This document shows, in pieces, positions 40,201 through 48,837 of a stretch of DNA of 64,000 nt. The notes under the pieces were generated by a model. The model saw nothing but the letters and a program-made list of their open reading frames with translations. It did not search any database and was not told where the DNA came from. Origin of the DNA: Beroe forskalii (lineage: Eukaryota; Ctenophora; Nuda; Beroida; Beroidae); contig WFMF01000114.1 of the NCBI GenBank assembly GCA_011033025.1, positions 310,001-374,000 of the forward strand, in the 5' to 3' direction. The stretch's first letter is position 1, and the number at the start of each line of letters is the position of its first letter. A program made the position numbers and the translations under genes.

Positions 40201-40451
40201 GGTTGTCTGGAGTTGAGGCAGACGCTGCTAGGGTGGATTTCCCGCCCGAAGTCGAGGACTCAGATGACGATGTCAAGGAAGTGGTGATGAGGAGTCCCAT
40301 CCCTCGCGGCCCTCCTCACCCGAGGTCCGTAGGGGACGACGACAGTTTCGTCGACCCGAACTTTGCTAGAACTAACCAGAAAATCGACATGAGGAGCAAA
40401 GACGACATCTCGAATCCGCCGCCGAACCAGAGGTCGTTCCTGAGGATATAG
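22172..40451 (+). CDS. Ig-domain single-pass membrane receptor (8 exons)
   Basis: Proposed exons are 22172-22232, 22968-23000, 24022-24209, 24382-24513, 38408 to about 38503 or 38536, 39307-39389, 39613-39739 and 39939-40451; phases match except at the exon 5 donor, which is uncertain. The product is about 410-420 residues. Exon 1 encodes a signal peptide (MYSVLQLLLAFLLCAPSSTQ). Exons 3-4 encode an Ig fold: C in ELECVG, W in IFWMRNG, then SEDEAYYSC, the classic F-strand D-x-Y-x-C. A Cys-rich membrane-proximal region follows (TLKCNST, KIICSS, QRCNLT, VYCTSTC). The last exon has a transmembrane helix (about 40040-40115, very Ile-rich) and a cytoplasmic tail of about 105 residues, acidic in the middle and Pro-rich at the end. 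I see no ITAM or ITIM. It acts at the cell surface, but ligand and pathway are unknown. Exon 2 is a symmetrical 33-nt phase-1 exon and could be skipped. Confidence 0.72.
24022..24513 (+). CDS. two exons encoding the Ig domain
   Basis: Exons 24022-24209 and 24382-24513 are separated by a 172-nt intron (ACG|gttagg to TTTCAG|ATAACA). The GTTAGG donor is weak. A stronger-looking GTAAGG eight bases downstream at 24217 would break the frame. The chosen join reads LYRSIHTITSEDEAYYSC, which restores the E-F-strand region of an Ig domain, so I prefer it. Confidence 0.75.
25262..26275. repeat. 22-bp minisatellite with higher-order structure
   Basis: About 45 copies of CAGACTGGTGTCAGTGATACGG alternating with a variant ending GATAAGT. 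Blocks of several units recur in the same variant order (for example around 25566-25670, 25680-25800 and 26010-26175), so segments were duplicated as multi-unit blocks. It lies in the 13.9-kb intron of the Ig receptor. Confidence 0.92.
26795..27925. mobile_element. nested MITE copies with GGGAGCCGTCACATAT ends
   Basis: AAGGGAGCCGTCACATAT occurs at about 26798 and 27407, and its reverse complement ATATGTGACGGCTTCCC at about 27910. The 27407 and 27910 copies form one element of about 520 bp. The copy at 26798 is a separate end. Non-coding. Confidence 0.5.
28029..28170. mobile_element. 142-bp MITE with GACTGGCGGTACCCC ends
   Basis: Left end GACTGGCGGTACCCCGTCAAA-like and right end CAGGGGTACCGCCTGTC are inverted repeats. 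A second copy begins at 29608 (GACAGGCGGTACCCTGTCAAA) and shares AAACCTGTCACAGCGA and GGCTCCATAC-type sequence, but its right end is lost near 29750 where other repeats begin. Confidence 0.65.
28435..28915 (-). mobile_element. non-LTR retrotransposon 3' end (reverse transcriptase ORF tail)
   Basis: The minus frame ending near 28625 reads DEETVSHFLGMFPALSSIR, then LAMLIGLGDWDIEKLIMILK. Such an H-F-L-x(3)-[CF]-P-A-L motif is typical of the Cys/His-rich tail after the reverse transcriptase of non-LTR elements. No RT domain is upstream, so the copy is 5'-truncated. The shorter copy at 80-365 shares the downstream part. It lies in an intron of the Ig receptor, antisense to it. Confidence 0.6.
29398..29480. 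repeat. 21-bp A/T-rich tandem repeat
   Basis: Four to five copies of TTGGCAAAAATATTGGACAAA, the last ones shortened. Confidence 0.85.
29840..30100. repeat. inverted repeat flanking a CCGGGAGTCC tandem
   Basis: AACATGGTTTGGTAGATGGACATC (about 29843-29866) and its near reverse complement at about 30070-30096 enclose 29938-30066, a GC-rich run of GGGAGTCCTNCGGGAG-type units. It looks like a small composite element with a tandem interior. Confidence 0.55.
30125..31095. repeat. 62-bp tandem repeat with inserted spacer
   Basis: Units begin GTGACACCGAGCAGAGTGG and include CAGTATCTGGTTGGACATCG. A spacer with CCAGTTGCTTGTAGGGCTGAGG interrupts the array four times (about 30230, 30487, 30747 and 31060), a second level of periodicity. 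Located in the large intron of the Ig receptor. Confidence 0.9.
31290..31375. repeat. interspersed repeat shared with 8105-8190
   Basis: Same ordered blocks as at 8105-8190, in the same orientation. Family unknown. Confidence 0.6.
32255..32297 (+). mobile_element. possible Helitron 3' terminus
   Basis: A stem with CAGGCCC / GGGCTTG arms around an AAC loop lies immediately before a terminal CTAG at 32294-32297. A hairpin followed by CTRR is the signature of Helitron 3' ends. No matching TC 5' end was identified, and the following base is A rather than T. Confidence 0.3.
33058..33400 (-). pseudogene. CR1/L2-like reverse transcriptase C-terminal fragment
   Basis: The minus frame reads RRQVHLSCYMFRIINNLSPS, then NLYTPKSANLKNFYYLGAKAW and NILPLDLRNKSDVKIFGKLYK. 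This matches the usual tail of CR1/L2-type non-LTR ORF2 proteins (…MFKILNGLSP…, …F.GAK.WN.LP.DLR…F…LK). It ends with a stop at 33058. The sequence above 33400 is unrelated, so this is a 5'-truncated, dead copy. It lies antisense within the Ig-receptor intron. Confidence 0.75.
34065..35136 (+). mobile_element. candidate non-autonomous Helitron
   Basis: Starts TCTGTCTGTCTGG directly after an A (34064) and ends with the hairpin ATGGCCGGAGGCCAT (35109-35123), ten bases, then CTAG at 35133-35136, followed by T. A^TC...CTAG^T without target duplication is the Helitron pattern. No Rep/helicase coding sequence lies inside, so it would be non-autonomous. Only the two ends support the call. Confidence 0.35.
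36525..37229. mobile_element. 705-bp foldback (long inverted repeat) element
   Basis: Two arms, 36525-36849 and 36867-37229, are reverse complements over almost their whole length around a 17-bp centre. The ends are TGGGAGAACGAGG and CCTCGTTCTCCCA, flanked by ATT on both sides (possible 3-bp target duplication). The right arm has about 40 bp extra (about 37080-37125) that the left arm lacks. No coding sequence. Confidence 0.85.
38408..38536 (+). CDS. Ig receptor exon 5 (3' border uncertain)
   Basis: Acceptor TTGAATTTCAG, incoming phase 0, reading PNEEQSKDFLRGGG and DIRISFDYGYPQDLIP. A phase-0 donor is required for the exon at 39307. The candidates are CCA|gtcaaa (after 38503) and TGC|gttttg (after 38536). 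Both are weak. The minisatellite at 38540 begins at once and may have altered the original donor. Confidence 0.55.
38540..38850. repeat. minisatellite of CCATGG-containing units at an exon end
   Basis: Units of about 24 and 30 bp contain GTTACCATGGTGATT followed by TTCATG or ACTGATTGTCATGCTA. About 11 copies, each with an NcoI-type CCATGG palindrome except two mutated ones. A few more copies of the palindrome follow at 38948-38968. The array starts within 4-40 bp of the end of Ig receptor exon 5. Confidence 0.88.
38993..39228. mobile_element. 236-bp inverted-repeat MITE in a receptor intron
   Basis: Ends TAGTCGGCGTA and TACGCCGAGTA. The arms also match through GGCGGATTGCTCGGATTTT and ATCACGTGAT, and an inner stem pairs GATACCAAATGGACCAATC (39076) with its complement near 39133-39152. 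It lies between exons 5 and 6 of the Ig receptor. Confidence 0.7.
39939..40451 (+). CDS. terminal exon: transmembrane helix and cytoplasmic tail
   Basis: Acceptor TTACCCCTCAG ends at 39938. The exon encodes INIQKVYCTSTCLIGED, a 26-residue hydrophobic helix (LFIGVMFVIIL...), a basic stop-transfer (KLGFKEKYSY) and a tail with EVEDSDDDVKEV and PIPRGPPHP segments, stop TAG at 40449. The strongly hydrophobic run followed by Lys/Arg fixes the topology as type I. Confidence 0.8.
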   Translation: MNIQKVYCTSTCLIGEDLISLPVQAMEINRSLFIGVMFVIILIIIIILILICCVLWFKLGFKEKYSYQINMRLKKNFAVDGNKLSSYRLSGVEADAARVDFPPEVEDSDDDVKEVVMRSPIPRGPPHPRSVGDDDSFVDPNFARTNQKIDMRSKDDISNPPPNQRSFLRI

Positions 40452-41400
40452 TAACGTTGGAGGAGGTTTGCTAAACCGTATATATTGAGGAATGATGATG
40501 CATGAAAGATATCAGATTAAATCATATCATGGTGGTGAGTGGCGTCAGACTTACAAGACACATATTAGGATTGAAGGGATCATCATACCACCGACTGTTG
40601 ACTCCAGGGTAGGTCATCAAATTAGATCAGGCTTCAACTGAGTGCTGCTCCACTGGACTCAGAGTTCAAAGAAACTTTGGTCGAGGATCAGAAAGCGGCT
40701 CATTTTGGTTCATATTCCTAGACCCCTCCGCCAGGAAAAGTTATTGAAGCCAAGGACAGGTCATGAGTGACATCAATGGACGAATCATTGTCATTGGATT
40801 ATTCATTTAAGCAACTAAAGCGATTTGCGAATTTCTAGTACGAGATTTGTTTTTAAAGTGCGCCGCGATTGTGAAAACTCAGTCGGATTTGTATTTGTTA
40901 AATCAGTCTATTACACCGCTATACACTTATCATACATATCTCGTTAGAATTAGTATTACCATCTTGAGAGAGTATCATCTAGTAATTATTGTAGTTTATA
41001 CTTTATTCTAATATCACTTCTAACACACTAGTTATTCTAATATTTCTAATTTTACTCATCTAACTCAAGTTCGTAAGATTCCTGAGAGCAGAATGCCATC
41101 AGTCCTACTAAGATGTGTGACCGAAGAACTTTTCACTTTTTCAATTATATTATACTTATTCTTGGGGCAGGAGCATACTTTATTTTCATATCATCAAGAA
41201 ATAAGTTAACAAATTTAATAGATTTATGTTAATGTTATCAAAACGTTTCAATGTTTGGTATTTTGTTGACCGACTCATTGTATAAAGGCTTAAAACTGTT
41301 GTATAGATCATGCAGCGCTGTAATTACAATACTGCACTTGGGGTAATATTATTATTTCAATTAATTTCAAACGGATGCATTAAAATTGCAAAAATAAATT
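40452..41400 (+). other. probable 3' UTR of the Ig receptor
   Basis: AT-rich sequence after the stop with no coding signal on either strand. An AATAAA lies near 41390, a plausible polyadenylation signal. The end point is inferred. Confidence 0.35.
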
Positions 41401-41767
41401 TTTGCTAAATGCTAAAAGGGGCAACATGAAATAGAATTTAAATAGTTCCTACTTTATTATAAATATAAAGCTTAATCTTATCCATTAAATTCAAAGTATG
41501 TAGAACTATAAATCTGTTGTCTGATTGTTATGTTCCAATAATATGAATAATTATAGGAGCTTGAATCTCACTTGTACTTAAGCATTCAGGACAAGTGAAT
41601 TTTATATTTTGTTATTTTATTGTTGACTATATAAATATTTATACAATTTATTTTATTAACAAAGAAAGATTTGTTATGATTTGATCTTGAATCCATTCAT
41701 GGTCATTGGTAATTTTAATAGGGTACATCTTACCTTGAGCGGTCGTGATTTGGCCTGATTAGCGCAA

Positions 41768-43125
41768 ATAACGCATTGCTGACATCAGCGCACTGCAAAT
41801 GCATATGCACTAATGTATTGCAATTGCTTGTAAATGCATATAAATGCACTGAGGCATTACAAATGCATGCGCTTACGGTACGCATTGCATTGCAAATGAA
41901 TACAATTACAAATGAATACAAATGCATTGCAAACGCATGCGCTTACGCATTGCAAACGGTACGCATTGCATTGCAAATGAATACAATTACAAATGCATTG
42001 TAAACGCATTGCAAACGCATGCGCTTACGCATTGCAAACGCATGCGCTTATGCATTGCAAACGCATGCGCTTACACATTGCAAACGCATGCGCGCTTAAA
42101 CGCATGCGCTTATGTACAAACGCATGCGCTTATTGCATACGCATTGCAAACGCATGCGCTTACGCATTGCAAAACGCATGCGCTTACGCATTGCAAACGC
42201 ATGCGCTTACGCATTGCAAACGCCTGCAGTTCACTAACGCCTGCAGATTTGTTACGCAAACGCATGCGCTTACGCATTGCAAATGCATTCCCTTACACAT
42301 TGCAAACGCATGCGCTTACGAATTGCAAACGCATGCGCTTATGCATTGCGAATGCATGCAAACGCATGCGCTTACGCATTGCAAACGCATGCGCTTACGC
42401 ATTGCAAACGCATGCGCTTACGCATTGCAAACGCATGCGCTTACGCATTGCAAACGCATTGCAAACGCATGCGCTTACGCATTGCAAACGCATGCGCTTA
42501 TGCATTGCAAACGCATGCGCTTACGCATTGCAAACGCATGCGCTTATGCATTGCAAACGCATGCGCTTACGCATTGCAAACGCATGCGCTTACGCACTGC
42601 AAACGCATGCGCTTACGCATTGCAAACGCATGCGCTTATGCATTGCAAACGCATGCGCTTACGCATTGCAAACGCATGCACTTACGCATTGCAAACGCAT
42701 GCGCTTACGCATTGCAAACGCATGCGCTTATACATTGCAAACGCATGCGCTTACACATTGCAAACGCATGTGCAAACGCATGCGCTTATGCATTGCAAAC
42801 GCATGCGCTATGCATTGCAAACGCATGCGCTTATGCATTGCAAACGCATGCGCTTATGCATTGCTTGCAAACGCATGCGCTTATGCATTGCAAACGCATG
42901 CGCTAACGCCTTGCAAACGCATGCAGTGCGCTTATGCATTGCAAACGCATGCGCTTACCTGCATTGCAAACGCGCTTACGCATTGCAAACGCATGCGCTA
43001 ACGCCTGCAGTGCGCTAACGCAAACGCATGCGCTTACGCATTGCAAACGCATGAGCTTACGCACTGCAAACGCATGCGCTTACGCATTGCAAACGCATGC
43101 GCTTACGCATTGCAAACACATGCTG
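41768..43125. repeat. 23-bp minisatellite, GCATGCGC core
   Basis: About 50 copies of ACGCATTGCAAACGCATGCG + CTT. Every unit carries the self-complementary, purine/pyrimidine-alternating ACGCATGCGC. Early copies (41768-41960) are diverged, the middle is highly uniform. No plus frame has a regular stop, which produces overlapping 340-360 codon open frames with a 23-residue period. These are artefacts. Confidence 0.95.
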
Positions 43126-43480
43126 CAACGCGCTATCGCCTGCAGTTCACTAACGCCTTCAATGCGCTAACGCCTGCAGTTCACTAACGCCTGCAGTGCG
43201 CTAACGCTAAACGCCTGCAGTGCGCTAACGACTGCAGTGCGTTTACGCCTGCAGTGTGCTAACGCCTGCAGTGCGCTAACGCCTGCAATGCGCTAACGCC
43301 TGCAGTGTGCTAACGCCTGCAGTGCGCTAACGCCTGCAGTGCGCTAACGCCTGCAGTGCGCTAACGCCTGCAGTGCGCTAACGCCTGCAGTAAGCACTAA
43401 CGCCTGCAGTGCGCTAACGCCTGCAGTGCGCTAACGCCTGCAGTGCGCTAACGCCTGCAGTAAGCTAACGCCTGCAGTGT
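43125..43480. repeat. 17-bp minisatellite, CTGCAG core
   Basis: About 20 copies of AACGCCTGCAGTGCGCT. It abuts the 23-bp array and shares its GCGCTTA/GCGCTAACGC junction sequence. Isolated 17-bp units also occur inside the 23-bp array (about 42225-42250, 42900 and 43010), so the two units interconvert or derive from one another. Confidence 0.93.
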
Positions 43481-44272
43481 GTCAGCAGTTTTAAACCTCT
43501 ATCAATATTATACACTATAAGAGTATTTAGTATAAATTTATAATATTTCCGGAATATTACTGGAATTGGAAACAGTGAAAATCAGATTCTTTTGAAATGT
43601 AATGATCTGAAGAATTAAGTACCACACAGTTTGATAAACATACATCTGAGAAAGACAACCAAAAATGCCCCAACTCCTTTAAATTCAAAATAATGATGCG
43701 AAGTATGCAGCATATTCGTCACCATAATCAAAGTTAACAAAATTAAGAAAAATCAAGTGGAAAATAAGCCCTTCTAAATGAGTTGACAAGTTGTCTTATG
43801 ACGAAATTTATAATTTCTCATTCAATTGCCGTAGATGAAATTTTCGCTGAAATAATAAAATCTATTTCTTTATAAATTTTTACAAATAAAATCAGTCCTG
43901 AGTCATTTTTCCCGGTTCATCACTGTAGACCGAGCAGGGCCTGCAGAAAGTGAAAATAAACCCATGACATCATTATCATAGGCTAAAAGTTTAATGTTGA
44001 ATTGAGGATATTGCATTCTCCATTATGTACTTGAGTATCCAGTTGATCCAGGAGATGGACCTGTCTAAGGGGAGGTTGGAAGGTACCAAGTTGCGGTGCC
44101 ATTACGAGCTGGGAGCCTTGGGGACGAGGGTGTGGCGATGCCGTTCGCTGGTGAAATAATGGTGAAAATTAGCTCTCAATCAGTGTGAACATTCGTGTGA
44201 TTTAGATATCATAAAGAAATCATTTTTAAAGAACTTGCAGATCTCGAGGGACGTTACAAAACACGGTTATAT

Positions 44273-44362
44273 CTTGTCAGACGTTGTCTGACTATTATTT
44301 CATTATTTCAGGCGCGTCCGCCGAAGCTGCGAAGGGGTCAGACAACGTCTGACAGTGACAAG
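44273..44362. mobile_element. inverted repeat with GTCAGACGTTGTCTGAC ends
   Basis: CTTGTCAGACGTTGTCTGAC at the left and GTCAGACAACGTCTGAC plus GTGACAAG at the right. Each end is itself a near-palindrome. A related block is at 44624-44716 with GTCAGACGTTGTCTGAG and CAGGTCAGACGTGTGACA, and both contain a GCG/CCGCCGAAG-type interior. Confidence 0.6.
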
Positions 44363-44534
44363 TTATATCAGCACTGAAAGTGAAAAAGGTGCCCGAAAGC
44401 AGTGGGGTCAGAGGAGGTATAATAACCTTGTTCGTTGGGCCGCATGTAGAAAGTAGGGGTATCCAGAATATCCGCTCTCTCCAGAACAGTATACTTCATT
44501 TTACTGCCCACCTCCGTGCCTAGGGGAGCAAATT

Positions 44535-44575
44535 TATTACCTTACGAGACAAAATAACATGGTTATTTTGTCTCG
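44535..44575. other. perfect hairpin
   Basis: TACGAGACAAAATAAC and GTTATTTTGTCTCGTA are exact complements around a short CATG centre. It lies between the two GTCAGACGTTG elements. It may be the tip of a MITE or a transcript-end hairpin. Confidence 0.6.
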
Positions 44576-45096
44576 TAATAATTATTTTCACAACTCCCAT
44601 GGGACAAATACAATAATTCTGGGGTTGTCAGACGTTGTCTGAGTCTGACCCCCTCGCCTTCGGCGGGCGCGCGCGTCTGCCGAAATAATGGTTCAGGTCA
44701 GACGTGTGACAATTCTGGGGATCGAAATTTAGGGGGCTCAAAAATATAGTTTTTTTTTCAAAAATCCCCCAATTTCGTACCCCAAATTAAATGATGGGAT
44801 TTTACCCTTTTTTAAATTAAATTTGAAAAATAAGGTCAATTTTGGGTACAAATCAAAACTTCAGAAAGGCCAACATCACTGAGATGATTGATGAAGTAGA
44901 ATTTCCAAAACAAGATCCCTAGTCTTTATTCAATTATTTTCAAAATTTTATCGAGAGTGAATAAGGTTTTATTTTGAATTATATAATTTGAAACTATCAT
45001 TTTAAACATCCTAATAGGATGTTGACAATGAAATTTGAAAACGTTTAATCCAAAGATGTAATGTATAATTCATGAAGTCTCATTTTCTAGATAAAA

Positions 45097-45375
45097 TGTA
45101 ATTGATCAGACTTAGAGTTAGAATTATCTAAATTTTATAACAAAAATAACAACATTTCAATCTTAAATTTAAAACGGAAATAGAATGAATTCAAAATTCA
45201 GAAATTATGTCAACCCTCAAATCGTTGTCAACATCCTATTGAAAGATAAAATGTTAGATCAGACTTACAATTATCTAAATTTTATAACAAAAATAACAAC
45301 ATTTCAATCTTAAAGTTAAATGGAAAACGGAAATAGACTGAATTCAAAACTTAGAAAGTATGTCAACCCTTAAAC
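45097..45375. repeat. direct duplication of about 140 bp, AT-rich
   Basis: Copies at about 45097-45232 and 45248-45375 share GATCAGACTTA, ATTTTATAACAAAAATAAC, AACATTTCAATCTTAAA and TATGTCAACCCT in order. Non-coding. Confidence 0.75.
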
Positions 45376-45489
45376 TGAATTTATAAGTCTAGAATGGGTA
45401 AACTGAATGGACTGATTAATTCCAAAGGGGTTTTAATCTTTTAATACTATTAGCTTATTAATGATCAAAACCGTTACGAAATCCGTGCG

Positions 45490-45650
45490 CAAAACCAGGC
45501 CGGTCTTGGTAAGGGCAGGGTCTTCGGTCTTGGTTCTGAGCAGAGCCACCGTCAAGGGTCTTGGTTGAAGCAGGGTCCAGGGTCTTGGTTAGCGGGTTCA
45601 GGTTAGAGGGTCCTGGTTAAAGGGTCCTGGTTAGAGGGTCCTAGTTAGGG
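45490..45650. repeat. TCTTGGTT/TCCTGGTT degenerate repeat at the collagen 3' end
   Basis: Copies of AGGGTCCTGGTTA and AGGGTCTTGGTTG run from 45510 to the collagen stop codon. The last sense residues (LPGRPN) are already encoded in this sequence, so the repeat sets the present C-terminus. Confidence 0.65.
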
Positions 45651-46582
45651 CGTCCGGGCAATGGCATGTTCCAATCCTCAAGGGGATGATCAAAACCTGG
45701 GTCAGGGTCATAGATCAGTTCGCCTGGCTCGCCTTTCTGACCAGGGGGACCACGTATGCTGTGACCACGTGGTCCCTGAGAGCCTTTGGGCCCCCGGTCT
45801 CCTTTATCTCCTTTGCTCCCCCGTGCTCCTTCAAAGCCTATAGGACCAGGCGATCCATCTGCACCAGGCGATCCATCTGCACCAGGCAATCCATCTGCAC
45901 CAGGCGATCCATCTGCACCAGGCAATCCATCTGCACCAGGCAATCCATCTGCACCAGGCGATCCATCTGCACCAGGCGATCCATCTGCACCAGGCAATCC
46001 ATCTACACCAGGCGATCCATCTGCACCAGGCAATCCATCTGCACCAGGCGATCCATCTACACCAGGCAATCCATCTGCACCAGGCAATCCGGGACTTCCG
46101 GCCCCAGGTTCTCCTTTGCTTCCCCGTGGTCCAGGCACCCCTTTAACCCCGACAAGACCAGGCGGTCCAGTTGCTCCCCTTGGTCCAGGCACCCCTTTAG
46201 CCCCCATAGGACCAGGCAATCCATCTACACCAGGCACTCCTTTAACCCCGGCAAGACCAGGCGGTCCAGCTGCTCCTCGTGGTCCAGGGACTCCTTTAGC
46301 CCCCATAGGACCAGGCAATCCATCTACACCAGGCAATCCAATTCCATCTGCTCCCCGTGGTCCAGGAACTCCTTTGATCCCGGCCGCACCAGGCAGTCCA
46401 TCTGCACTTCCAGGTTCTCCTTTGATGCCGCCCGCCTTTTTCAGTTTCTTCAGAGCCTTCTTCAACTTCTCAATTTCATCCATCAGTTCGGACAGTGAAG
46501 GGTCGTCTTTTCCATTTGCGAAACCAAAGAAACAAAATAAGCTCAGGAAAACTGCAAGATTTAAAATCGTTACGCGTACCAT
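45641..46582 (-). CDS. secreted collagen-like protein, intronless
   Basis: A complete 313-residue frame from ATG at 46582. Residues 1-24 are a signal peptide (MVRVTILNLAVFLSLFCFFG, then FANG). Residues 25-50 are charged and helical (LSELMDEIEKLKKALKKLKK), a probable coiled-coil trimeriser. Residues about 53-288 are Gly-X-Y repeats with few interruptions, so the protein should form a triple helix in the extracellular matrix, in mucus or as a secreted structural fibre. The middle is a tandem of GLPGAD/GSPGAD hexapeptides from an 18-bp DNA repeat. The last 25 residues (IYDPDPGFDHPLEDWNMPLP, then GRPN) form no known C-terminal domain, so it is neither fibrillar, C1q-like nor type IV. The absence of introns is unlike its neighbours and could mean a young or retrocopied gene, or one late exon of a larger gene; the signal peptide favours the former. 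Confidence 0.85.
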   Translation of the reverse strand: MVRVTILNLAVFLSLFCFFGFANGKDDPSLSELMDEIEKLKKALKKLKKAGGIKGEPGSADGLPGAAGIKGVPGPRGADGIGLPGVDGLPGPMGAKGVPGPRGAAGPPGLAGVKGVPGVDGLPGPMGAKGVPGPRGATGPPGLVGVKGVPGPRGSKGEPGAGSPGLPGADGLPGVDGSPGADGLPGADGSPGVDGLPGADGSPGADGSPGADGLPGADGLPGADGSPGADGLPGADGSPGADGSPGPIGFEGARGSKGDKGDRGPKGSQGPRGHSIRGPPGQKGEPGELIYDPDPGFDHPLEDWNMPLPGRPN

Positions 46583-47500
46583 CTTTGCAGCGGCGAAGTG
46601 AATAAAATATTTCCTCCATCAGGGTTTTATTCTTTTTGCAAAGATTTAATTATGCTGGTGGCAAATCTTATTAGCATTACCACAAATTGTTTATTACAAA
46701 TTAATATAACATCATCCCTATTAATAATAATATTATCGTTTATATGGAAACAGTGAACAAACCTTTCCGGATTTGAAAGACCCGGATTTAAGACGGCTCG
46801 TGAACGTCATACACAAAACGAAAACGAAAACAAAACGTCATAGCTAACTAATATTGCTTCATTACATTGGCTATTGCATCTTAAATCAAATTATATTCAA
46901 AATTGATTCGTTTAATTTGGACATGCTGTGACCTGAATTTTCCGCATCATTTTTATGCAGAATTTCCAATCATTAAAGTCTGCAGAAGGAGTAATTTAGT
47001 AATTCAATTTTGAAAGGTCCTACCTTAACCTACATGCTACGTAACAAAATTCAAAAAGTGCCCAAAGACCCGTTGTATGAAATATCGCATGAAGATTGAA
47101 GACCGAGGCCAAAGTTTCTTACTTTCACGAGTCATTAAACTGAATTATGTAGTCAACGTAAGGACTTTTTTAACTCGTGAACATTTGCATGCCAGAACAG
47201 TTTGATCCAACTAAGAAAATTCTGCTTTCAGAATTTTGAATCGCGGACAAGATAGATGGCATCTCAGAAACATCAATTTTTGGGCTAAAATGGGCTTTTT
47301 GAACCATAAGTAACCCAAAAGACCCCAAAAGTGTGACTAAAACCAGCGAAGACTGTCGAATTTCATTGCTGCAGTGGTGTCAGGCGCATAATTTACGACC
47401 AGATTTCACCTAGCTATTTGGCCTCCTGTGAGACATCTCTGACGATTTAAGGGTCAAAAAACGGCCGTCCCCCCAAAAACGCGACTTTTCATAGTATAAA
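46583..47500. other. 5' flank of the collagen-like gene
   Basis: No gene supported on either strand. It should contain the collagen promoter (right of 46582). I see no convincing TATA box or initiator. Confidence 0.4.
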
Positions 47501-47501
47501 C

Positions 47502-47642
47502 CTGTTCGTTGGCTGACACTGAGTCGTCTGTCTATTGCAGCAACCAAAGAACTGGGTTTGAGAGTGCTGGCCCGAGCTGATGACGTCATGTAGGTTATCC
47601 TGTCAACCGATCTGAGGCATTGTGTGGGTTGAGGAGTTGGAT
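47502..47642 (-). CDS. candidate exon, unassigned
   Basis: A 47-codon open stretch bounded by AACATCAG| and CGAACAG|gtttat reads PTPQPTQCLRSVDRITYMTS and ends with RRLSVSQRT. The composition looks coding and it lies downstream of the DEP gene, but its phase (1) does not fit the phase-0 end of the exon at 48838-48938. It needs an unseen intermediate exon or belongs elsewhere. Confidence 0.25.
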
Positions 47643-48694
47643 CTGATGTTGGGATCAATGAATTTGTACGTATCTTAAAGCTAATGTACGTCTTGCCATA
47701 GATTGAAACATCAGGGACCTTATCATGGTATAAAGTATGAACTACCTGATGAACTTGTACCGTGTACCTTTATTGTACCTTGTCATAATTACCACAAATT
47801 CATACCCAACCTAAGATGTTATATTTTTTACTCCATCAATAATTAAAAAGACTCCAGTTTTTGACTTTTCAGAAAAAACATAGAACCATGAAAAAATTTC
47901 AAAATTGCAGAAAGGATCTCCTGCAGCGCCCCTAAAAGAAAAACCATATAAGTACCTGATGATGGTATCACTGAACTTGTACGTTTCCTGAGTGTAGAAC
48001 ACCTGTTTTCTGCACAGGGTACCGTGCGCAGAAGTGCCAAAATCAGGATTTATTACTGTAGGTCATAATAATTTACTATGGTGTGCGAAATAATTTATTT
48101 TGCACAGTCGACCAGTTGTAGCTTCATATCATAAATTAAAACATTTCCTTGTGTTTGAAATTATCCTTAATTACGGTGCACAATTCAGTTTACAACTGAA
48201 AATTGCAATAAAAAACCTCGGCCTTCGGTCTCGCACTCAATTTATTTTTAGTTTAAACCCTTCATAAAATGATGGCTGAACTATAATTCATCTAAAATCA
48301 GTATTTATGATGGTAAAACTTGATACAAAATTAGGGATACAGTAAACCATATAAGTACCTGATGATGGTATTTTGTATATCATTAGGGGATACAAAAGTA
48401 TGACCAATGATTCAAAAATGAACTTCAGGTTATTATCTTGTTTCTCTTAATCGGATCTGAGAGAACCGTGCAGGTCAGGAGACGTGAAAAGAGCACATGA
48501 AATTGCAAAAAACACTGCAATATAAAGCACTCAATTTATTGCGTTGAAAGTGATAAAATGTGGCACTATAATTCATCTAACATCAGTATTTAGGATATTA
48601 AAACTGATCAGCGATCACAAAAAGTGGGGATTTATAGGTGATAACACATGACCAATATTCAAAAATGTTCATTATTATCTTGTTCTCTTGTCAA

Positions 48695-48832
48695 CAAGTA
48701 CATTGTATTCCAATGTACTTATTTGTATTAGTATACAATGTACATTGTATTCCAATGTACTATGTATTAGTATACAATGTACTATGTATAAGTATACACT
48801 ATACAATGTACACTGTATTCCAATGTACTAGA
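48695..48832. repeat. palindromic tandem repeat, GTACATTGTATTCCAATGTA
   Basis: Three copies of a unit of about 45-50 bp. Each contains TACATTGTATTCCAATGTAC, itself an inverted repeat, and GTATTAGTATACAATGTAC. It lies directly downstream (minus sense) of the exon ending at 48838. Confidence 0.8.
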
Positions 48833-48837
48833 CATAC

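Noticed and set aside
41922..43170. Overlapping plus-strand open frames of 340-360 codons
   Set aside because: They arise because the 23-bp unit has no stop in any plus frame; the predicted proteins are the same 23-residue period in different frames.
45686..46601. Two plus-strand frames of about 270 codons opposite the collagen gene
   Set aside because: Antisense shadows of Gly-X-Y codons (PSAPGN and ICTRRS periods), with no start or signal context.
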